This document shows positions 59,898 through 64,000 of a DNA stretch of 64,000 nt, piece by piece (the stretch's first letter is position 1; each line of letters begins with the position of its first letter). This DNA is from JBGPGW01 sp046349515 (GTDB taxonomy: Bacteria > Pseudomonadota > Alphaproteobacteria > CADEGL01). The notes below the pieces were generated by a model. The model had not been told where the DNA came from, did no database searches, and was given only the letters and a program-made list of their open reading frames with translations. Where the stretch lies: the NCBI GenBank assembly GCA_046349515.1, contig JAXMCE010000003.1, positions 186,001 through 250,000 on the forward strand, read 5' to 3'. A program made the position numbers and the translations under genes.

Positions 59898-60377
59898 CTA
59901 GGCGGCCCTGCGGCGCGACGCGGCGCGGCGCGCGACAACGCGGCGGGGTGCGGGCCGTGCGCCGGCCGGTACGGGTTTCGTCGCCTTCGCGAGCTTCGCC
60001 GACAGCTTGTCCTCGAAGATCACGTAGTACTTCCGGACCGTGACCGGCATGCTCCAGGTGCCATTGAAACCTTTGGGGATCACGAAGGCGTCGCCCGGGC
60101 CGTAGGTCTCCTTGTGGCCGCTCGCATCCGCGATGACGACCGAGCCCTCGAGCAAGATGCAGAATTCGTCATAGGGAAAATTGACGATCTCGGCCATGCC
60201 GGGCGTGCATTGCCAGACTCCGGCGATGAGCTGCTTCGTGCCGTCGGTGTAGAAGTTGTAGCCCGACTCCTTGGGCTTGCCCGCGAGCAGGCGGTCTTTC
60301 GCCCAGTCGCCCCAGGCCTGCATCTTCTTGCCGCCGAGGCCGCCGCGCTCGAGCCGGCAGATCTTGAGTGTCGCCAT
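59898..60377 (-). CDS. Cupin-domain protein (DUF861/Cupin_3 type) with basic C-terminal tail
   Basis: 159 residues. The single cupin barrel is visible from GVWQCTPGMAEI through DEFCILLEGSVVIAD to YGPGDAFVIPKGFNGTW, the DUF861 pattern found in ureidoglycine aminohydrolase-type and EutQ-like proteins. The last 20 residues are almost only arginine, alanine and proline, which is not part of the fold and could bind nucleic acid or anionic partners. GAGAGAGG lies ahead of ATG at 60377. It starts 41 bases after the CoA-transferase stop on the same strand. Function unknown. Confidence 0.82.
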   Translation of the reverse strand: MATLKICRLERGGLGGKKMQAWGDWAKDRLLAGKPKESGYNFYTDGTKQLIAGVWQCTPGMAEIVNFPYDEFCILLEGSVVIADASGHKETYGPGDAFVIPKGFNGTWSMPVTVRKYYVIFEDKLSAKLAKATKPVPAGARPAPRRVVARRAASRRRAA

Positions 60378-60418
60378 CGTCTTGTCCTCTCTCCAGCCGT
60401 GGTGCTTCCGATCGCGGC

Positions 60419-61639
60419 CTAGATTACGCCTTCGGCCTTGAGCGCCGCCATGTCCTTTTCGGAGAGGCCGAGGCGGCGCCGGTAGACATCGTCGTTGGCC
60501 TCGCCGAGCGTTGGCCCCAAGCTCTCGACGCGGCCGGGCGTGCGCGAGAGCTTGGGCACCACGGCCGGTAGGACGATCGCGCCGGCCTCGGGGTCGGTGA
60601 GGGTCACGAACATCTCGCGCGCGCGGAATTGCGGATTGTCCCAGATGTCGGCGATCGAAAGGACCGCCATGCACGGCACATCGTGCGTCTCGCAGAGGGC
60701 GATGAGCTGCTCGCGGTCGAGAGTCTTCGTCCACTCGGCCACCATGTCCTCGAGCATCCCGCGGTTGGCGATGCGCGCGGCCATGGTCGAGAAGCGCGAA
60801 TCGCTCACGAGATCGGGCCGGGTCATGGCGGCGGTGACGCTCACGAACGTCTTGTCATCGGCCGTCGTGAGCGAGACCCATTTCCCGTCGCGCGTCGGGA
60901 AGTTGGCGTTGGGCGCCGCGTTCGAGGTGCGCGAGCCATCACGCTCGCGAACCTTGCCGTGCTTCGCGAACGCCGGCAGGCACTCGTCGAGCGAGCGGAA
61001 CATGGCCTCGTAGAGTGCCACGTCCACGACCTGGCCTTGCCCGTCGCGTTCGCGCGCCTTGAGAGCCAAGAGCACGCCCAAGGCCGCGTAGACGGCCGAC
61101 ACGTAGTCGGCGAGGGAGGGCGGGCCGGGATTGGAGGGCGGGCGATCCGGATCGCCCGCGAGGTAGCCGACACCGCTCATCGCGTGTGCCATGCGCGCGA
61201 AGCCGACCCGGTCCTTGTAAGGCCCGGTCTGACCGTAGGCGGTGAGGCGCAGGAGGATGAGGCCCGGATTCTCAGCCTTGAGCACATCGTAGCCGAGGCC
61301 CCAGCGCTCGAGCGTGCCGGGACGGAAATTCTCGACGACGACGTCCGCCTCTCGCGCGAGCCGCTTGAAGAGGTCAGCTCCTTTGGGCTTGCGGAGGTCG
61401 AGCGTGACCGAGCGCCGGTTGCGCGCATCGTTCATCCAGTAGAGAGAGGCATCCGCGCGGCCCGAGGGCGAGCCAAGGCGCCGCAGGGGATCGCCCGTCC
61501 CGGGTTTCTCCACCTTGAGCACCTCGGCGCCAAACTCGGCCAGGATGCCCGCGGCGACGGGGGCTGCGATGAAAGTTGCGGCGTCGATCACCCTGATGCC
61601 GGCCAAGGGGCGGTTGTCGTTGGTCACGGGATGTCCCAT
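60419..61639 (-). CDS. CaiB/BaiF-family (class III) CoA transferase
   Basis: 406 residues. GIRVIDAATFIAAPVAAGILAEFGAEVLKVEKPGTGDPLR is the family opening; SVTLDLRKPKGADLFKRL follows, and the catalytic aspartate lies in PSLADYVSAVYAALG at about residue 170. Class III transferases move CoA between a donor acyl-CoA and a carboxylic acid. Divergent from the cyclodeaminase-type triplet by 118 bases. Substrate unknown; carnitine, oxalate and aromatic acids are known for relatives. Confidence 0.9.
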   Translation of the reverse strand: MGHPVTNDNRPLAGIRVIDAATFIAAPVAAGILAEFGAEVLKVEKPGTGDPLRRLGSPSGRADASLYWMNDARNRRSVTLDLRKPKGADLFKRLAREADVVVENFRPGTLERWGLGYDVLKAENPGLILLRLTAYGQTGPYKDRVGFARMAHAMSGVGYLAGDPDRPPSNPGPPSLADYVSAVYAALGVLLALKARERDGQGQVVDVALYEAMFRSLDECLPAFAKHGKVRERDGSRTSNAAPNANFPTRDGKWVSLTTADDKTFVSVTAAMTRPDLVSDSRFSTMAARIANRGMLEDMVAEWTKTLDREQLIALCETHDVPCMAVLSIADIWDNPQFRAREMFVTLTDPEAGAIVLPAVVPKLSRTPGRVESLGPTLGEANDDVYRRRLGLSEKDMAALKAEGVI

Positions 61640-61757
61640 CGTTGGTCCGATTCGATCCTAGCCGATGCGACGAAGGATCGTCTCCTTCGCGGCGAAAACC
61701 AGTTGCGCAGGCTGGCCGGCCCGTGCTGACTCTCTCGCGGCCGCGGGGGAGGGTCGT

Positions 61758-62732
61758 ATGGGCATCGAGATCGGCAAGCAGCTTCTCTACCTCTCGAAGG
61801 CGGACGTCGCGGGGCTTGGCGTTACGGCCAAGGAGATGAATGACGCGATCGAGGCCATGTTCCGCGCCAAGGCCCTCGGCAAGACCACCATGCGCCCCAA
61901 GCTCGCCATGTATCCCATGGGCCGCATGTTCCTCGCCAAGGCGGGCGTCATGCACGAGCCGCCTTATGCCGCGGTCAAGTGGCTCGGCTACGTCAAGGGC
62001 AACGAAGTGCGCGGCCTCCCCGACTTCTATCCGCTGATCGTGTTGAACGAGGCCGAGACGGGATTGCCCGTCTGCGTGATGGACGGCACGTGGCTGACGG
62101 GACTCCGCACGGCATCGTTCTCGGCCGTGGCGGCCAAGTGCCTTGCCAAGAAGAATGCGCGCTCCATCGGCTTCGTTGCCTGCGGCCTCCAGGCGCGGAC
62201 CAATCTCGAGACCTTGAGGGTCGACTTCCCGATCGAGCGCGTGGTGGCCTACAGCCGCCGCGAGGCGACTGCGCAGAAGTTTGCCGAGGAGGTGCGCGCG
62301 GAAGGCCTCGACGCCAAAGTGGTGACCGACCCCCGCGCCGCCGTCGAAGGGCTCGACATCGTCGTGACGAGCGTGCCCGAGAAGGAAGGCTTCAAATCCT
62401 TCCTCGACTGCGGCTGGCTCTCGCCGGGCAGCTTCGTCTCCATGGTCGATGTCGGACGGTCATGGCATGCCGAGAGCATCGGCAAGCTCGACAAGATGGT
62501 GTGCGATGACCTCGAGCAGAGCGGACCGGGAAGTCCCGAGCGGACGAACTTCACCGGCCCCTTTCATGCCGAGATCGGCGAAATGCTGATCGGCAAGAAG
62601 CCCGGCCGCGAGAGCGAGCGCGAGCGCAACGGCCTCATCTTCTCCGGCATGGGGCTCGGCGACGTGGCGGCAGGCCTCCTCGTCTACGAGAAGGCACAAG
62701 CCCGGGGCGCCGGACACGTGCTGCCTCTCTAG
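61758..62732 (+). CDS. Ornithine cyclodeaminase/mu-crystallin family protein 1
   Basis: 324 residues. QLLYLSKADVAGLGV at the N-terminus and GTWLTGLRTASFSAVAAKCLA are family patterns. The nucleotide loop reads FVACGLQARTNLE, where most members have G-x-G-x-Q, and the segment that holds the GAD aspartate of ornithine cyclodeaminase reads VDVGRSWHAES, so this is not a classical cyclodeaminase. It could be an NAD(P)-dependent imine reductase or opine-type dehydrogenase. GGGGAGGG precedes ATG at 61758. First of three tandem genes. Confidence 0.82.
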   Translation: MGIEIGKQLLYLSKADVAGLGVTAKEMNDAIEAMFRAKALGKTTMRPKLAMYPMGRMFLAKAGVMHEPPYAAVKWLGYVKGNEVRGLPDFYPLIVLNEAETGLPVCVMDGTWLTGLRTASFSAVAAKCLAKKNARSIGFVACGLQARTNLETLRVDFPIERVVAYSRREATAQKFAEEVRAEGLDAKVVTDPRAAVEGLDIVVTSVPEKEGFKSFLDCGWLSPGSFVSMVDVGRSWHAESIGKLDKMVCDDLEQSGPGSPERTNFTGPFHAEIGEMLIGKKPGRESERERNGLIFSGMGLGDVAAGLLVYEKAQARGAGHVLPL

Positions 62733-62746
62733 CTGCCGGCGAAGCC

Positions 62747-63709
62747 ATGCAACAGGGCAAGGAACTTCTCTATCTCTCTGCGGCCGATGTCGAGGCCTGC
62801 CGGCTTTCGCTTGCCGATGTCGACCGGGCCGTCGAAGCCATGTTCGTCGCCAAGGCCGCGGGCCGCACGGTGATGAAGCCCAAGATGGGACTCCACACGC
62901 CTGACGGCGCGCTGTTCCTCGCCATGATCGGCGGGATCGAGGCACCGGCCACCGCCGGGATGAAGTGGGTCGGTGTCGCTTCGACCATCGCGCATCCGAA
63001 TCAACCGCACATCGCGGGTCATGTGGTCGTCAACGACTACACGACGGGCATGCCGCTCGCGGTCATGGACGCGCGCTGGATCACCGGCGTGCGCACGGCG
63101 TCGATCTCGGCGGTGGCCGCGAAGCGGCTCGCGCGGAAGGACAGCACGACGATCGGCTTCGTCGCCTGCGGCGTGCAGGCGCGCGCCAACCTCGATGCGA
63201 TCAAGCAGTATTTCCCGCTGAAGCGCGTGCGCTGTTACAGCCGGCGCCGCGAGACGGCGGAGGCCTTCGCGGCCGAGGCTCGGGCGCGGGGCCTCGAGGC
63301 CCAGGTGACCGCGACCGCGCAAGCGGCGGTCGAAGGCATGGACATCGTCGTCACCAGCGTGCCAGTGGTGCCGAAGCCCACGCCATGGCTCGATGCCGCT
63401 TGGCTCGCGCCGGGCTCATTCACCTCCGCCGTCGACCTCGGCTACTCGTGGATCAGCGAATCCTTGGGTGCCCTCGACCGTGTCGTGACGGACGACCTCG
63501 ACCAGGCCGTGACGGAGAAACTTACCTACCCCAAGCCCTATCACGGCGAAGTCGCGGGCCTCGTCGCGGGAACCACGATGGGCCGCCAGTCGGACAAGGA
63601 ACGGACGGCGCTCGTCTTCGCCGGCATTGGTTTGGCCGACGTCGCGGTCGGGGCCGCGGTCTATGAGCGCGCGCGGGCCCAGGGCCTTGGCCGCGTGCTC
63701 CGCCTCTAG
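62747..63709 (+). CDS. Ornithine cyclodeaminase/mu-crystallin family protein 2
   Basis: 320 residues, paralogous to the gene 14 bases upstream: ELLYLSAADVEACRL, ARWITGVRTASISAVAAKRLA, FVACGVQARANLD and VDLGYSWISES. It keeps the same departures from canonical ornithine cyclodeaminase (alanine-cysteine-glycine in the nucleotide loop, no GAD aspartate). Shares FAGIGLADVAVGAAVYERA with the FSGMGLGDVAAGLLVYEKA ending of copy 1. Substrates of the two copies probably differ, since the middle thirds diverge. Confidence 0.82.
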   Translation: MQQGKELLYLSAADVEACRLSLADVDRAVEAMFVAKAAGRTVMKPKMGLHTPDGALFLAMIGGIEAPATAGMKWVGVASTIAHPNQPHIAGHVVVNDYTTGMPLAVMDARWITGVRTASISAVAAKRLARKDSTTIGFVACGVQARANLDAIKQYFPLKRVRCYSRRRETAEAFAAEARARGLEAQVTATAQAAVEGMDIVVTSVPVVPKPTPWLDAAWLAPGSFTSAVDLGYSWISESLGALDRVVTDDLDQAVTEKLTYPKPYHGEVAGLVAGTTMGRQSDKERTALVFAGIGLADVAVGAAVYERARAQGLGRVLRL

Positions 63710-63721
63710 CAGAAGGACGCG

Positions 63722-64000
63722 ATGATGGCGCTCGGACACGACATGCTGTTTCTCTCCGATGCCGACATCGCCGGCGTCGGCGTCGCGCCCCAAGTGCTCG
63801 CACAGTCGATCGACGACATGTTGCGCGCGAAGGCGGCGGGGGCCGCGGTGACGAAGCCGAAACTCGGCATCTATCCGAAGCCCGGCACGTTTTTCCAGGC
63901 CATGGCCGGGGCTCTCGCCGATCCGCCCTACGCCGCGGTCAAGTGGACGGGAGTCGTCCACGACAACGACCGGCGCGGCCTACCGCATGTGAGCCCGCTT
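63722..64000 (+). CDS. Ornithine cyclodeaminase family protein 3 (3' end outside the window)
   Basis: 93 codons are visible with no stop before the window end. The translation starts MMALGHDMLFLSDADIAGVGV and continues with AQSIDDMLRAKAAGAAVTKPKLGIYPKPGTF and PPYAAVKWTGVVHDNDRRGLPHVSPL, aligning with copies 1 and 2 (LLYLS, RPKL, PPYAAVKW, RGLP). It begins 12 bases after copy 2's stop. Closest to copy 1 in the PPYAAVKW segment. An ATG at 63725 is an alternative start. Confidence 0.85.
   Translation, partial: MMALGHDMLFLSDADIAGVGVAPQVLAQSIDDMLRAKAAGAAVTKPKLGIYPKPGTFFQAMAGALADPPYAAVKWTGVVHDNDRRGLPHVSPL

Noticed and set aside
1..64000. tRNA, rRNA, CRISPR arrays, insertion sequences, attachment sites
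   Set aside because: No cloverleaf-like segment, regular spaced repeats, transposase or integrase motifs were seen on either strand.

Overview
The window is GC-rich, densely coded chromosomal DNA with no RNA genes, phage, insertion sequences or CRISPR that I could find. The gene content (a stachydrine/N-methylproline-demethylase-like flavoprotein, many ABC and DMT transporters, CaiB-type CoA transferase, PhyH dioxygenases, MocR regulator, cyclase-TPR proteins) suggests a soil- or plant-associated alphaproteobacterium. That assignment is an inference; no marker gene is present. Almost every gene looks catabolic or transport-related, and the likely substrates are nitrogen-containing organics such as N-methylated or betaine compounds, polyamines, opines, beta-amino acids, peptides and guanidino compounds.

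Region by region. (1) 1-10306: the 3' part of an Old Yellow Enzyme/trimethylamine-dehydrogenase-type gene, two paralogous Tat-exported spermidine/putrescine-type binding proteins with one permease pair and one ATPase, an FAD amine oxidase, a flavodoxin-fold quinone reductase and a TauE-type exporter. (2) 10296-20325: thioesterase, two small alpha/beta-barrel paralogues, a second FAD oxidase, an enoyl-CoA hydratase, three tandem PhyH dioxygenases, an M20 amidohydrolase, a tandem-fused Asp/Glu-racemase-like protein and a creatinase-like M24 protein. (3) 20476-36337: seven overlapping EamA/DMT transporter genes in a row, a complete dipeptide-type ABC operon, three more DMT genes, and a second metal-ligand-less M24 protein. 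(4) 36459-44548: D-2-hydroxyacid dehydrogenase, two ADP-forming acyl-CoA synthetases flanking a 3-aminobutyryl-CoA ammonia-lyase-like hotdog protein, a luciferase-like monooxygenase and an enoyl-CoA hydratase; this could be a beta-amino-acid route. (5) 44560-49677: MocR regulator divergent from an aminotransferase and LysE exporter, then an arylmalonate-decarboxylase/maleate-isomerase-like protein and a methyltransferase. (6) 49759-53402: a divergent pair of class III cyclase-TPR proteins. (7) 53457-64000: a three-subunit FAD/2Fe-2S/FAD dehydrogenase with a DapA-family lyase, three tandem hotdog thioesterases, a ureohydrolase with an altered metal site, a cupin, a CaiB CoA transferase and three tandem ornithine-cyclodeaminase-family genes, the last cut by the window end.

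The strongest overall pattern is tandem paralogy: families occur as adjacent pairs, triplets or, for DMT transporters, a set of seven. A second is close packing: 19 genes read leftwards from 33185 to 13814 with gaps of at most 150 bases and ten 4-base start/stop overlaps. Only one dedicated DNA-binding regulator (MocR) is visible, but three inverted-repeat sites in intergenic regions look like operators.
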